A stretch of 64,000 bases of DNA from UBA1672 sp963977495. GTDB lineage: Bacteria > Pseudomonadota > Alphaproteobacteria > Micavibrionales > Micavibrionaceae. The notes beneath the pieces were generated by a model that worked only from the letters and a program-made list of their open reading frames with translations, was not told the origin of the DNA and ran no database searches. The first letter of the stretch is position 1. The number at the start of each line of letters is the position of its first letter. The translations under genes and the position numbers were made by a program. Of the stretch, positions 42,043 to 50,980 are shown piece after piece. Where the stretch lies: contig CAXBOT010000001.1 in NCBI GenBank assembly GCA_963977495.1, positions 62,001-126,000 on the forward strand, given 5' to 3'.

Positions 42043-42858
42043 TTAATTTTGTATTTTTTTCGATGCAATGGAAATCAAGGTGGCCTTTGTTTCCGGTGTC
42101 ATACCTTCGGGAATATAGCCGATGTCATCCAATGTATTATCGACAAGCTGCTTATAAATCACCAAAGCGGTGAGGTATGATGCATCGAGTGTCGGCGTTA
42201 CTCTGTCAGGATTATATAGGTTAATGCCCGGTTCTTCGTTTATCGCATACATCCAGTAATCACCGATGGGAACGAGCAACATGCCGTATTTATCTGCCAG
42301 TGCTTTTGAGTAGCCGCGGATCAGTCGGTGTGTGTTTTTATAGTTTTTAAGGTTGGTGTATTTCGGATCGCTGTAGGCGGAGTGCGATGCTTCCATCGGC
42401 CATGTCATGAATAAAACAGGCTGTGCGCCTATCGCTGTGATCTGGCTGGTCCAAACGGAAAGGGCTTTGCGCGTTAAGTAGACACTACCGTCAGAAGATG
42501 CCCACATATAATGTGGTTGGACGATGACATAGTCCCATTTTTTGGACACAAGAACATCTTTTGTCGCGGGATTGTTCCAGATCTGTGAAAGGGAAGCGTC
42601 CTGCATGGCGTGCAGGCCAACTTCAATTTTAAAATGGGCGTTGGGATCGCTGTCTGCAAAAGCCTGAACCATGTAATACATGTTATTCATGAAGGTGAAA
42701 TCATTCCCAACGAATAAAATACGCATCACGGGGCGTCCGGCGGTTGGGTCTACGGCTTTTTTCTTTTCCTGACAACCCGATATAAGCGGAAGCGCGACAA
42801 TCATCAAAATGATGAGTGCTAATGTTCGGAACTTAAAAAAGTGCGGTCGTTTTATCAT
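42043..42858 (-). CDS. SGNH/DUF4886-like lipoprotein with altered catalytic site
   Basis: A lipoprotein signal ends VALPLISGC (lipid on Cys29). The following domain has the order of SGNH-type hydrolases of the DUF4886 kind: ILFVGNDFTFMNNMYYMV at ~48-65, WDYVIVQPH, QPVLFMTWPM and a C-terminal block with NLYNPDRVTPTLDASYLTALVIYK. The first block normally reads GNSxT, where Ser is the nucleophile; here Asp53 takes that place. The last block normally reads DxxHPSxxGxYL; here the His position is Thr. So the enzyme may be inactive, or use another mechanism. The family call is from pattern. Confidence 0.6.
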   Translation of the reverse strand: MIKRPHFFKFRTLALIILMIVALPLISGCQEKKKAVDPTAGRPVMRILFVGNDFTFMNNMYYMVQAFADSDPNAHFKIEVGLHAMQDASLSQIWNNPATKDVLVSKKWDYVIVQPHYMWASSDGSVYLTRKALSVWTSQITAIGAQPVLFMTWPMEASHSAYSDPKYTNLKNYKNTHRLIRGYSKALADKYGMLLVPIGDYWMYAINEEPGINLYNPDRVTPTLDASYLTALVIYKQLVDNTLDDIGYIPEGMTPETKATLISIASKKIQN

Positions 42859-42972
42859 GATTGTACGTTTACTCTTTTATTTTTATAGCATTGCCATTTT
42901 ATACAGATGACACAGTTACAAAATTTCATTTTCCCTATTGTAAAACCATAGTTCGGTGCATAGAGTCGCCCT

Positions 42973-44358
42973 ATGAAATTGGAAAACGCGTCTAAAAGCA
43001 AGAAAAAATATTTCGGAACCGATGGGATTCGCGGAAAAGCCAATACATATCCGATGACTCCTGACATGGCACTGAAGGTTGCAATGGCAACGGCAAGCGT
43101 TTTAAGAAAGGCGCGCGGCGGCAAACATATGGATCGCGTGGTTATTGGAAAAGACACGCGCCTGTCAGGTTATATGCTGGAACAGGCTATGAGCGCGGGT
43201 TTTGTGGCGATGGGGATGGATGTTATTTTGGTTGGGCCCATTCCGACCCCCGGCATTGCAAAATTGACGCGTTCACTGCGCGCGGATGTCGGCGTTATGA
43301 TTTCCGCCTCGCATAACCCATATCAAGATAACGGTATAAAATTATTTGGCTGCGACGGATATAAGCTTGCGGACGATGTTGAGAACAGTATTGAATATAA
43401 AATAGATCAGGATTTAAGTTCTGAATTGGCGGCTCCCGAAAATTTGGGGAAGGCCAGCCGCTTGGAAGATGCGCTGGGGCGCTATATCGAATCGTTAAAA
43501 CGTTCTATCCCGCGTCGTGGTTCTTTAGACGGGCTGAAAGTTGTTGTCGATTGTGCCAATGGCGCGGCCTATAAGGTTGCCCCGCAAGTGTTGTGGGAAC
43601 TCGAAGTGGACGTTATCGCCATTGGAAATACGCCTGATGGGCGCAATATCAATGATGGTTACGGCGCAACGGCGACAGGCCGCCTGCAAGAGGCCGTGGT
43701 TGATAATGGCGCGCATCTTGGTGTTGCGCTTGATGGTGATGCCGACCGTTTGATTATGGTTGATGAAAAGGGCGATAAGATTGACGGCGATCAGATCATG
43801 GCGGCGCTCGCCTTATCAATGAAGGCGCGCGGCACGCTTAAGGGTGGCGGGCTGGTGGCGACGGTGATGTCGAATCTGGGCTTGGAACGTTTAATGCTGG
43901 CGAATGACTTAACCATGGTGCGCACAGCCGTGGGCGATCGCTACGTGGTTGAGCATATGCGTAAGCATGGCTTTAATCTGGGCGGGGAGCAATCAGGGCA
44001 TTTAATTTTAAAAGATTTTGCCCCGACAGGCGATGGTTTGTTGGCGGCCTTACAGGTATTGCATATTATTAAACACCAAGAATTACCGGCGAGTAAGGCA
44101 CTACGGTTGTTTGAACCGTTGCCGCAAATCCTTAAAAACGTTAAGTATTCCGGCGATAACCCACTAAGTAACGACACGGTTCGTAAGGAAATAGAGGGCG
44201 CGCAACAGAAATTTAATGGCTCTGGCCGCGTCTTGGTACGCGAATCCGGTACGGAACCGCTGATCCGCGTGATGGCCGAAGGGGATGATTTCGAAATGGT
44301 TGACACAATCGTAAATGATTTGTGTGAAGTCATTGAAAAAGCCGCGCGTGTGGGATAG
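42973..44358 (+). CDS. glmM: Phosphoglucosamine mutase
   Basis: Turns glucosamine-6-phosphate into glucosamine-1-phosphate on the way to UDP-GlcNAc, for peptidoglycan and LPS. Active-site phosphoserine is Ser113 in MISASHNPYQDNGIK. The metal loop is DGDADRLIMVD. GGEQSGHLILKDF binds sugar, and RESGTEPLIRVM binds phosphate. N-terminal KKYFGTDGIRGKAN is the standard start. Length 461, normal. ftsH-glmM linkage is common; here two minus-strand genes separate them. Confidence 0.96.
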   Translation: MKLENASKSKKKYFGTDGIRGKANTYPMTPDMALKVAMATASVLRKARGGKHMDRVVIGKDTRLSGYMLEQAMSAGFVAMGMDVILVGPIPTPGIAKLTRSLRADVGVMISASHNPYQDNGIKLFGCDGYKLADDVENSIEYKIDQDLSSELAAPENLGKASRLEDALGRYIESLKRSIPRRGSLDGLKVVVDCANGAAYKVAPQVLWELEVDVIAIGNTPDGRNINDGYGATATGRLQEAVVDNGAHLGVALDGDADRLIMVDEKGDKIDGDQIMAALALSMKARGTLKGGGLVATVMSNLGLERLMLANDLTMVRTAVGDRYVVEHMRKHGFNLGGEQSGHLILKDFAPTGDGLLAALQVLHIIKHQELPASKALRLFEPLPQILKNVKYSGDNPLSNDTVRKEIEGAQQKFNGSGRVLVRESGTEPLIRVMAEGDDFEMVDTIVNDLCEVIEKAARVG

Positions 44359-44412
44359 TGTCCCAACGACTTTTTAATATTGTGCCACTGTATAGTTGGC
44401 CTGATTAATGAA

Positions 44413-45582
44413 ATGAGTTTAATGCCAATGAGCGATACGGACGAGAGCCTGGCTTTGCTGCCGAATGGATTTGTTGACATTTTGCCTCCTGATGCGGAAG
44501 GGGAGGCAAACTCGATTACTGTACTTATGCAAAAATTCCGTTCTTTCGGTTATCGCCGTATTAAACCCCCATTACTGGAATTTGAAGATAGCCTTTTGGC
44601 GCCGGGGCCGGGGGAAAGACTGGCATCAGAAACATTTCGCCTGATGGACCCTGTATCACACCGCATGCTTGGCGTGCGTTCCGATATTACCGCGCAGGTG
44701 GCGCGCATTGTATCCTCTCGTTTGGGGAATGAGCCACGCCCACTGCGTTTGACCTATGCGAATGATGCTTTGCGCACACGCGGCAGCCAAATGCGCACAG
44801 AGCGCCAATTTACGCAAGTCGGGTGCGAGTTGGTGGATGATACGGACGAATCCTTTGCCGATGTTGAAATTTGCGTTTTGTCGCTGCTGGGGCTTAAGGC
44901 ACTTGGGCTGAAGGATATTACGCTTGATCTGAACATTCCGGGCTTTGTTGATCATTTAATGAACGATGTGCCGAAGGGCGATCAGGATAAAGCAAAAAAA
45001 GCTGTTGAGCAGCGCGATGTCGATGTTTTGCGCGCGATGCCGTCACAGGCGGCGCAGTTGATCGCGCAGGCGATGCAAGCCTCAGGTCATGCGCAAGAGG
45101 CACTCAGCGCGCTGGAGGGCGGGGCGTTTGATGCGACCATTAAGCGTAATATCGCAGGATTGAAGACGCTGTGTGATTCTATTCAGGCGGCGCTGGATGA
45201 TTTGGGCATTGAGGATGTGAACTTAACCATTGATCTGGTTGAGCAGCATGGCTTTGAATATCATAAAAATTACGGCTTCACTTTGTTTTCTGCAGGATCG
45301 CGCGGCGAGCTTGGGCGCGGCGGCGCGTACGATATTCATTTCGGGCAAAAGGGCGTTGCTGAAACAGCGCGCGGCTTTACGCTTTATATGGATACAATAT
45401 CAAAATTTACACGCGCTCCGGCGGCGATAGAGGCCGTTTTTGTGCCTGCTGATACGCCGTGGCGCGATATTACGAAATTACAGGAAGAGGGTTATGTTAC
45501 CGTGCGCGGCACAGAGCATAATCAATCCGCATCGACTTGTAGTCACATCTATCATAATGGAAAAATTGAAAAACGATCATAG
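44413..45582 (+). CDS. hisZ: ATP phosphoribosyltransferase regulatory subunit HisZ
   Basis: HisRS-like protein that activates the short form of HisG in histidine synthesis; no aminoacylation. PNGFVDILPPDAEGEA at the N-terminus, the class II motif 2 segment PRPLRLTYANDALRT, and EYHKNYGFTLFSAGSRGELGRGGAYD in the histidine-binding region are all typical. It ends without the anticodon domain of HisRS. Three ATGs lie within 16 bases; I give the first, with no strong ribosome site for any. hisG must be encoded elsewhere. purA follows within 30 bases. Confidence 0.88.
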   Translation: MSLMPMSDTDESLALLPNGFVDILPPDAEGEANSITVLMQKFRSFGYRRIKPPLLEFEDSLLAPGPGERLASETFRLMDPVSHRMLGVRSDITAQVARIVSSRLGNEPRPLRLTYANDALRTRGSQMRTERQFTQVGCELVDDTDESFADVEICVLSLLGLKALGLKDITLDLNIPGFVDHLMNDVPKGDQDKAKKAVEQRDVDVLRAMPSQAAQLIAQAMQASGHAQEALSALEGGAFDATIKRNIAGLKTLCDSIQAALDDLGIEDVNLTIDLVEQHGFEYHKNYGFTLFSAGSRGELGRGGAYDIHFGQKGVAETARGFTLYMDTISKFTRAPAAIEAVFVPADTPWRDITKLQEEGYVTVRGTEHNQSASTCSHIYHNGKIEKRS

Positions 45583-45609
45583 ATTTTGGTCTTAAAAGAG
45601 AGGTTTAGC

Positions 45610-46902
45610 ATGAGTAATGTTGTTGTTGTCGGCTCACAATGGGGTGATGAAGGAAAAGGGAAGATCGTTGACTGGTTGTCTTCGCGTGCGGATGTTGTTG
45701 TGCGTTTTCAGGGCGGTCATAATGCCGGTCATACGCTTGTCATTGACGGCACGGAATATAAATTGAACCTTTTGCCATCGGGTATTGTCCGCGAGGGTAA
45801 AATTTCCATGATTGGTAATGGCGTTGTGATCAGCCCTTGGGCGTTGCTTAAGGAAATCACGATGATCAAGGAAAAGGGTGTAAAAGTAACACCTGAAAAT
45901 TTTGTGATCGCGGAAAATGCGAACCTTATTCTGCCTGTGCATCAGGCGTTGGATCAGGCGTTGGAATTGACACGCGGGGATTCAAAGCTGGGAACGACCA
46001 AGCGCGGTATCGGCCCATGTTATGAAGATAAAGTGGCACGCCGCGGCATTCGCGTTTGTGACTTGCGTCACCCTGAATTGTTGAAAGACAAAATTTCAAA
46101 AATGATGATGCATCATAATATTCTGCTCAAAGGGATGGGCGCGGATACGCTTGATTCCAATGAAATGTATGAAAAATTGCTCGAAATAGCGGATGATATT
46201 TTGAAATATGCAGGCGTGGTGTGGCGTGATCTTGATCGCGCGCGGACTGCGGGTAAAAAGATTCTATTCGAAGGCGCGCAAGGTACGATGCTGGATATTG
46301 ATCACGGAACATATCCGTATGTGACGTCATCAAATACGGTTGCGGCGCAGGCGGCAATTGGTTCGGGCGTGGGCGTGGATGCGCTGCATTACGTGCTCGG
46401 CATTACCAAAGCCTATACAACGCGCGTTGGTACAGGGCCGTTCCCGACAGAGCTTGATGATGAAATCGGGCAATTCTTGGGCGAAAAAGGCAAGGAATTC
46501 GGCACAGTAACGGGGCGCAAGCGTCGTTGTGGCTGGTTTGATGCTGTTTTGGTGCGTCAGGCTGTGCGTGTGAACGGTATTCATGGCATCGCATTGACCA
46601 AGCTGGATGTTCTTGATGGTCTTGAAGAGATTAAAATTTGCGTTGGTTATAAACTGAATGGTGAGGAGATTAATTATTTCCCCGCATCGCAGGCTGATCA
46701 GGACGCGGTTGAGCCGATCTATGAAACGATGGATGGGTGGAGCGAAAGCACCTATGGCGCGCGCTCTTGGGGGGATTTACCCGCCGCCGCTGTTAAATAT
46801 GCCCGCCATATCGAGGAGTTGATCGGCGCGCCGGTGAGTATGCTCTCCACCAGTCCGGAGCGTGAAGACACCATTTTGATGCGTGACCCGTTCGTTGATT
46901 AA
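45610..46902 (+). CDS. purA: Adenylosuccinate synthetase
   Basis: Joins IMP and aspartate with GTP to make adenylosuccinate in AMP synthesis. The first GTP loop VVVVGSQWGDEGKGKIVDWLS and GGHNAGHTLV are diagnostic. GTTKRGIGPCYEDK and GVTKAYTTRVGTGPFPTEL-like blocks hold IMP-binding residues, and GRKRRCGWFDAVLVR is also typical. AGAGAGG before the ATG sets the start. It is 430 residues, normal. hisZ-purA is a common order in alphaproteobacteria. A strong terminator follows. Confidence 0.97.
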   Translation: MSNVVVVGSQWGDEGKGKIVDWLSSRADVVVRFQGGHNAGHTLVIDGTEYKLNLLPSGIVREGKISMIGNGVVISPWALLKEITMIKEKGVKVTPENFVIAENANLILPVHQALDQALELTRGDSKLGTTKRGIGPCYEDKVARRGIRVCDLRHPELLKDKISKMMMHHNILLKGMGADTLDSNEMYEKLLEIADDILKYAGVVWRDLDRARTAGKKILFEGAQGTMLDIDHGTYPYVTSSNTVAAQAAIGSGVGVDALHYVLGITKAYTTRVGTGPFPTELDDEIGQFLGEKGKEFGTVTGRKRRCGWFDAVLVRQAVRVNGIHGIALTKLDVLDGLEEIKICVGYKLNGEEINYFPASQADQDAVEPIYETMDGWSESTYGARSWGDLPAAAVKYARHIEELIGAPVSMLSTSPEREDTILMRDPFVD

Positions 46903-46942
46903 CCAACGATAGAGCCACATCTCAAACATTATGATTCTGAAT

Positions 46943-46976
46943 AAAACGGCATGGAGCGTACATGCCGTTTTACTTT
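46943..46976 (+). terminator. Strong terminator after purA
   Basis: A perfect eleven-base stem AAAACGGCATG/CATGCCGTTTT has a seven-base loop and is followed by TACTTTTG. Confidence 0.92.
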
Positions 46977-47065
46977 TGTGGTGATCCGTTTTAGACTCGT
47001 AACCCTCATGTAACAGGATGTTGCGAAGAATGATGCTTGTAGAAAACAATAAAGCGCGGATTTTA

Positions 47066-47085
47066 TCAAAGGGCTTCTCCTTTGA
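47066..47085. repeat. Hairpin in the leader of the pseudokinase gene
   Basis: TCAAAGG/CCTTTGA with a six-base loop lies 23 bases before the ATG of the kinase-like gene. No T-run follows. It may be a leader structure or operator in front of the pilus region. Confidence 0.35.
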
Positions 47086-47108
47086 TGTCTGGATGAAGGG
47101 GGGCGACG

Positions 47109-49148
47109 ATGGCTGATCCTGAGAACAACAAAACGCCCCCGAGGGGCAATATGGTCGCGTTCGGCAAATTCATGTCCATTGATTCCGGAAAACGCTTACC
47201 AGCCTATGATAACGGGCGTTCCTTTGCCTATGAGGCGACGGATAACCGCGACAAATCAAAGAAATTCATCGCCATTGTTTCTGATCCTGCGCAATTGCCG
47301 CGCTGGCCGTTTATCGATAGCTATGACGGGCTTGCGGAAACGTCATTTTTGCATTTGGTTGGCTCTGGTGTGTTGCATTGGCCGCTGAAAAACAAACAAC
47401 AATATATATTCCTTTATCAAGGCGGACTTGGTGAATGCCTTGTGAGGCAAGGCGAATTTAGTAAACATTCATGGAATCACCATGATGTGATGAGCTTTTT
47501 TATTACGCCGATGATCAACCTTCTGAAGGAGATGTCGGAAAAAGGCTTTAATCATGGCTCGATCCGCCCCAGTAATATTTTCTATGCCGGCGGGGATAGG
47601 AATAAACCTATTATTCTGGGGGATAGCCTGTCCGTTCACTCACACAGCACCCAACCTGCCGTATGTTTGCCCATTGATAAAGCGCTCGCCGTGCCGATGG
47701 CGCGTGGTAACGGGTCTTTGGCGGATGACATTTATGCCTTTGGGGTGACGCTTGCGCTGTTTCTACGGAAAAACGATGAAATGGCTGGGCTTACTGATCG
47801 CGATATCGTGCGGAAGAAAATAGAGGTCGGTAGTTTCGCGACTATCGTGGGGGTGGAGCGCTTTCATGCTTCTTTTTTAGAATTGTTACGCGGGTTATTG
47901 CACGATGACCCTGCGCTGCGTTGGGGGCTGGAGGATATTTTTTCATGGCTGGATGGCTCGCGTATGTCGCCGCCTGCGCTCTCTCGCCGTATAAAAGCCA
48001 ACAGACCATTGGTTTTTCAGGGTAAGAAATATTTGTATCCTGATGTTTTGGCCTTGGATTTACAGGCTCATCCTGACGCCGTTGCGAAGATTGTTGAAAA
48101 TCAGGAATTAACACAGTGGATCGAAAAATCCTTTACGGATAAGGATATAGAAGATCGCTATAGGAAAGCGTTGGAGCGGGTCGCATCTGTCGGCAGCATC
48201 CACGACAACAAAGACTTGGTTGTGACGCAAATCAGTATCGCGTTTAATGCGATGCTTCCAATACATTACAAGGGCGTAAACTTTACCCATGAGGGAATCG
48301 GCGCAGGCATGGCCAGAGCGGCCTATGATGATGGTGACTTGTCGGTTTTTAAGGATATTTTGTTACTGAATATCCTCGATCATGCTGTTGTCGCGAAATC
48401 CTTATCACATAATGAAATTATGGTGCAGATCAAAAACTTTGATGTATGCCGCGCAGTTTTACGTCAAAAGAAAAAGGGCGGCGGGATTGAAAGATGTATT
48501 TATCTGATGTGCAGGAACGCGCCATGCTTAAGCCCTCAATTCAAAGATTTCTTTGTATATAATGATGTGTCGGCCTTACTGACGTTCGAAAGTTTATCAA
48601 AAAAGGGCGGGCAAATCGGTTTGTTTCTTGATGCACACTGCATTGCATTTTTTGCCACGCATAATGCGCGCCTGATGGAGCGTGTGATCTATGATTTGAA
48701 TTCAGAAAGTAAAAGTAAGCAGATTGCTGGGAATCTAAGGTTTTTGGCGATTGTGCAACATCGATCAAAATTATCAACACCGGCCATTGCCAATGTGTTT
48801 TTGAGCGCGTTATCCGATGTGTATAAGACGTATAACAATATAAAGCTGCGCCAGAAAATAGAAGACGGGGTGAAATTCGAAGCCAAAGAGGGGAACCTTG
48901 CAGGCATGTCGTCCTTCATTGATAATGATAAGGTGATGCGTAAGGATCGTAAGGCGTTCGAATATGCGCGGCGCGAGTATAAAATGCTTCAGAATGAATA
49001 TAATCAATATAATGCAAGGCTGGCGCATAAAAAAACATATGGTGTCACCAATGGACGCGACGCGGCGGCGCTGGTTTCATGGGTTATTGCAACAGGTATT
49101 ACATTGATGAGCGTATTGGCTTTCTTATCCGGCTACAGGGTTTTTTGA
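47109..49148 (+). CDS. Membrane-anchored pseudokinase-like protein, 679 residues
   Basis: The N-terminal ~300 residues have a kinase-like layout. The catalytic loop reads NHGSIRPSNIFYAGG, with His149 followed by Gly-Ser where an active kinase has an Asp; the metal loop reads IILGDSLS. A SLADDIYAFGVTLALFL segment matches helix F, and LLHDDPALRWGLEDIFSWL matches the C-lobe end. The Gly-rich loop is poor. Active phosphotransfer is therefore unlikely. Then ~350 residues of unknown helical sequence follow, and a C-terminal membrane helix (AALVSWVIATGITLMSVLAFLSGY). GGGGGGCGACG precedes the start. It heads a run of same-strand genes into the Tad locus. Confidence 0.7.
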   Translation: MADPENNKTPPRGNMVAFGKFMSIDSGKRLPAYDNGRSFAYEATDNRDKSKKFIAIVSDPAQLPRWPFIDSYDGLAETSFLHLVGSGVLHWPLKNKQQYIFLYQGGLGECLVRQGEFSKHSWNHHDVMSFFITPMINLLKEMSEKGFNHGSIRPSNIFYAGGDRNKPIILGDSLSVHSHSTQPAVCLPIDKALAVPMARGNGSLADDIYAFGVTLALFLRKNDEMAGLTDRDIVRKKIEVGSFATIVGVERFHASFLELLRGLLHDDPALRWGLEDIFSWLDGSRMSPPALSRRIKANRPLVFQGKKYLYPDVLALDLQAHPDAVAKIVENQELTQWIEKSFTDKDIEDRYRKALERVASVGSIHDNKDLVVTQISIAFNAMLPIHYKGVNFTHEGIGAGMARAAYDDGDLSVFKDILLLNILDHAVVAKSLSHNEIMVQIKNFDVCRAVLRQKKKGGGIERCIYLMCRNAPCLSPQFKDFFVYNDVSALLTFESLSKKGGQIGLFLDAHCIAFFATHNARLMERVIYDLNSESKSKQIAGNLRFLAIVQHRSKLSTPAIANVFLSALSDVYKTYNNIKLRQKIEDGVKFEAKEGNLAGMSSFIDNDKVMRKDRKAFEYARREYKMLQNEYNQYNARLAHKKTYGVTNGRDAAALVSWVIATGITLMSVLAFLSGYRVF

Positions 49149-49162
49149 AAAAAACGTGAGAT

Positions 49163-49690
49163 ATGGCAAAAAAAGAGAAAAAAGAAAAAGAAAAGAAGGT
49201 TAAGAAGGCATCAGGGAAGATGGGCGCTAAGGGGCTGCTGTTCTTAATCCTTTTTGTTGCTATGGCGCTGATTTTCTTGCCGACATCTATATTATTGTTT
49301 TTTGGTATGCTTCCAAGCATGGCGGCGTTCTTCGCCAGCGGTCGTGGCATCGGTGCGCGCGCATCGACGATAACCGCGATGAATTTGGCGGGCTGTATTC
49401 CCTTTGTGTTTAAACTCTGGTCAACGGGCAATGATTTCGATACCGCCGTCGAGACCGTAACCAATATGAATTATATGTCTATAATCTATATGTCTGCGGC
49501 CTTTGGCTATATGATTGACTGGGTTATGACGGGGCTTGTGTCTTCGTTTTTGTACCAAAAGGGCGTTAATCGCATGAAGCTTATTAAAAAACGGCAAGAG
49601 GTTTTGATAGAGCAGTGGGGCGATAGTGTAGCGGGTAAGGATTTGCGAGACCCATCAGAGCGCAGCAAAGATGAAAAAAAGGCACGTTAG
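49163..49690 (+). CDS. Multi-pass membrane protein next to the pseudokinase
   Basis: Not recognised. A highly charged Lys-rich N-terminus (KKEKKEKEKKVKKASGK) is followed by two or three membrane segments (LLFLILFVAMALIFLPTSILLFFGML, then a short AMNLAGCIPFVFKLW and ISAAFGYMIDWVMTGLVSSFLY-like part), and a charged C-terminus. It begins 14 bases after the pseudokinase stop and is likely cotranscribed with it. Position before tadE suggests a role with the pilus machine, but this is inference. Confidence 0.65.
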   Translation: MAKKEKKEKEKKVKKASGKMGAKGLLFLILFVAMALIFLPTSILLFFGMLPSMAAFFASGRGIGARASTITAMNLAGCIPFVFKLWSTGNDFDTAVETVTNMNYMSIIYMSAAFGYMIDWVMTGLVSSFLYQKGVNRMKLIKKRQEVLIEQWGDSVAGKDLRDPSERSKDEKKAR

Positions 49691-49790
49691 GGTAGGGTGC
49701 TTCGTCATAACTTAACGATTTATTTAGGATTTGGCCGATACAATGGTGGAATGGCAGGGCTGTCTTTCTTGTAAGATGTGCCACGGTAAC

Positions 49791-49814
49791 AAAAGCGGTG
49801 AGGCCGCTTTTTTT
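49791..49814 (+). terminator. Terminator between membrane gene and tadE
   Basis: A perfect eight-base stem AAAAGCGG/CCGCTTTT has a five-base loop and three more T's. It separates the pseudokinase pair from the Tad minor-pilin genes. Confidence 0.8.
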
Positions 49815-49885
49815 GTGCCGAAAAACAAGAACGAATTTGATTTAAATACCATGTAAATGGATGAAAACTTAAGGGTTCAACGCGT

Positions 49886-50407
49886 ATGATAACATTATTC
49901 AATAAGTGGATCAGACGAAAAGATGGCGCAACAGCCATTGAGTTTAGCATGTTGTTTATGCCGTATTTACTGATTAGTCTTGGTATTATTGAATTATCAC
50001 TTATGTTTCTCTCTGCCAGTCTGGTTGAGGGAGCAACGGATTCTGCCGCACGCCTGATCAAGACAGGGAAAGTTCAGCAAACCAACGGTGATCCGGAACA
50101 AATGTTCAGAGATGCACTTTGTCAGTTTGCAACGGTTTTGGTTGATTGCGAAGACATGGTTATAGAGGTCACAACGATCAATAGTTATAATGATTACGCA
50201 CCGCCAACATATGATTCTGATGGCAATCTCGTGCCGCAGCCATTTGATCCCGGTGCATCAAACAGTAAAGTCGTTATCCGCGTTGCATATCGTTACCAGA
50301 TGATTACACCCATTGTCGGCCCGCTTTTGAATGGCCCCGGGGGATCGACGTTATTCGTATCGACGATTGTAATGCAAAGCGAACCTTATGAATTTCAGGG
50401 GGCTTAA
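49886..50407 (+). CDS. TadE-like minor pilin / pilus assembly protein
   Basis: The short cytosolic leader ends RRKDGATAIEFSMLFMPYLLISLGIIELSLM. The DGATAIEF site is the kind cut by the prepilin peptidase, with the Glu at +5. One membrane helix follows. A periplasmic domain holds two Cys (DALCQFATVLVDCEDM). TadE pseudopilins form part of the Tad pilus assembly. Length 173. It overlaps or abuts the next gene. Confidence 0.85.
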   Translation: MITLFNKWIRRKDGATAIEFSMLFMPYLLISLGIIELSLMFLSASLVEGATDSAARLIKTGKVQQTNGDPEQMFRDALCQFATVLVDCEDMVIEVTTINSYNDYAPPTYDSDGNLVPQPFDPGASNSKVVIRVAYRYQMITPIVGPLLNGPGGSTLFVSTIVMQSEPYEFQGA

Positions 50408-50408
50408 A

Positions 50409-50951
50409 TTGAATATATTTTCAGGTTTACGTACATTATTATCACGGTGGAAGCGCGAAGATGACGCGCTGGCCGCGATTGAAGCTGCGATGATTTTCCC
50501 GATTATGCTGGTTTTGCTCGTGGGTGTTTTTGATGCGGGCAATGCCATTCTCGCCGATCAGAAAACAATCAGAGCGTCTCAGGTCGTTGCGGACTTAGTG
50601 TCGCGCCAGAATGTTGTAACGCAGGCTGATATTGATGAGGCTATTGAGGCCGGACGTCTCGCCTTTGAGCCATTGAACAGCTCAAGTTACGGCGTTGATA
50701 TTGTGAGTATTAGATTTGATGAAGACGCCAACAGCGAGATTGTTTGGCGCGATACTGTTAATATGCCACCTGTGCCCGATCCATTGGGCGCGGTTTCTGC
50801 CTTGGAAGAGGCTGATGAGGGCGTGGTTATGGTTTCAGTCGTTTATGATTATGAGCCATTATTTGTAGGATTTGTAATGACTGCATTTCAAATGCAGGAA
50901 GTCGCCTTTAGTCGCGGGCGTAGTACACCGGTTATAACAAAGGTGCCTTAA
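50409..50951 (+). CDS. Second TadE/TadF-like pseudopilin
   Basis: REDDALAAIEAAMIFPIMLVLLVGVFDAGNAI is the processing site and membrane helix; a ~110-residue periplasmic domain follows. The frame also has an ATG 21 bases earlier, inside the upstream gene. I prefer the TTG that follows AGGGGG with good spacing, directly after the stop of the previous gene. The two minor pilins are a normal TadE/TadF pair. Length about 180. Confidence 0.82.
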   Translation: MNIFSGLRTLLSRWKREDDALAAIEAAMIFPIMLVLLVGVFDAGNAILADQKTIRASQVVADLVSRQNVVTQADIDEAIEAGRLAFEPLNSSSYGVDIVSIRFDEDANSEIVWRDTVNMPPVPDPLGAVSALEEADEGVVMVSVVYDYEPLFVGFVMTAFQMQEVAFSRGRSTPVITKVP

Positions 50952-50980
50952 AAAGCGACAGCCAATGAAAGGAATACACC

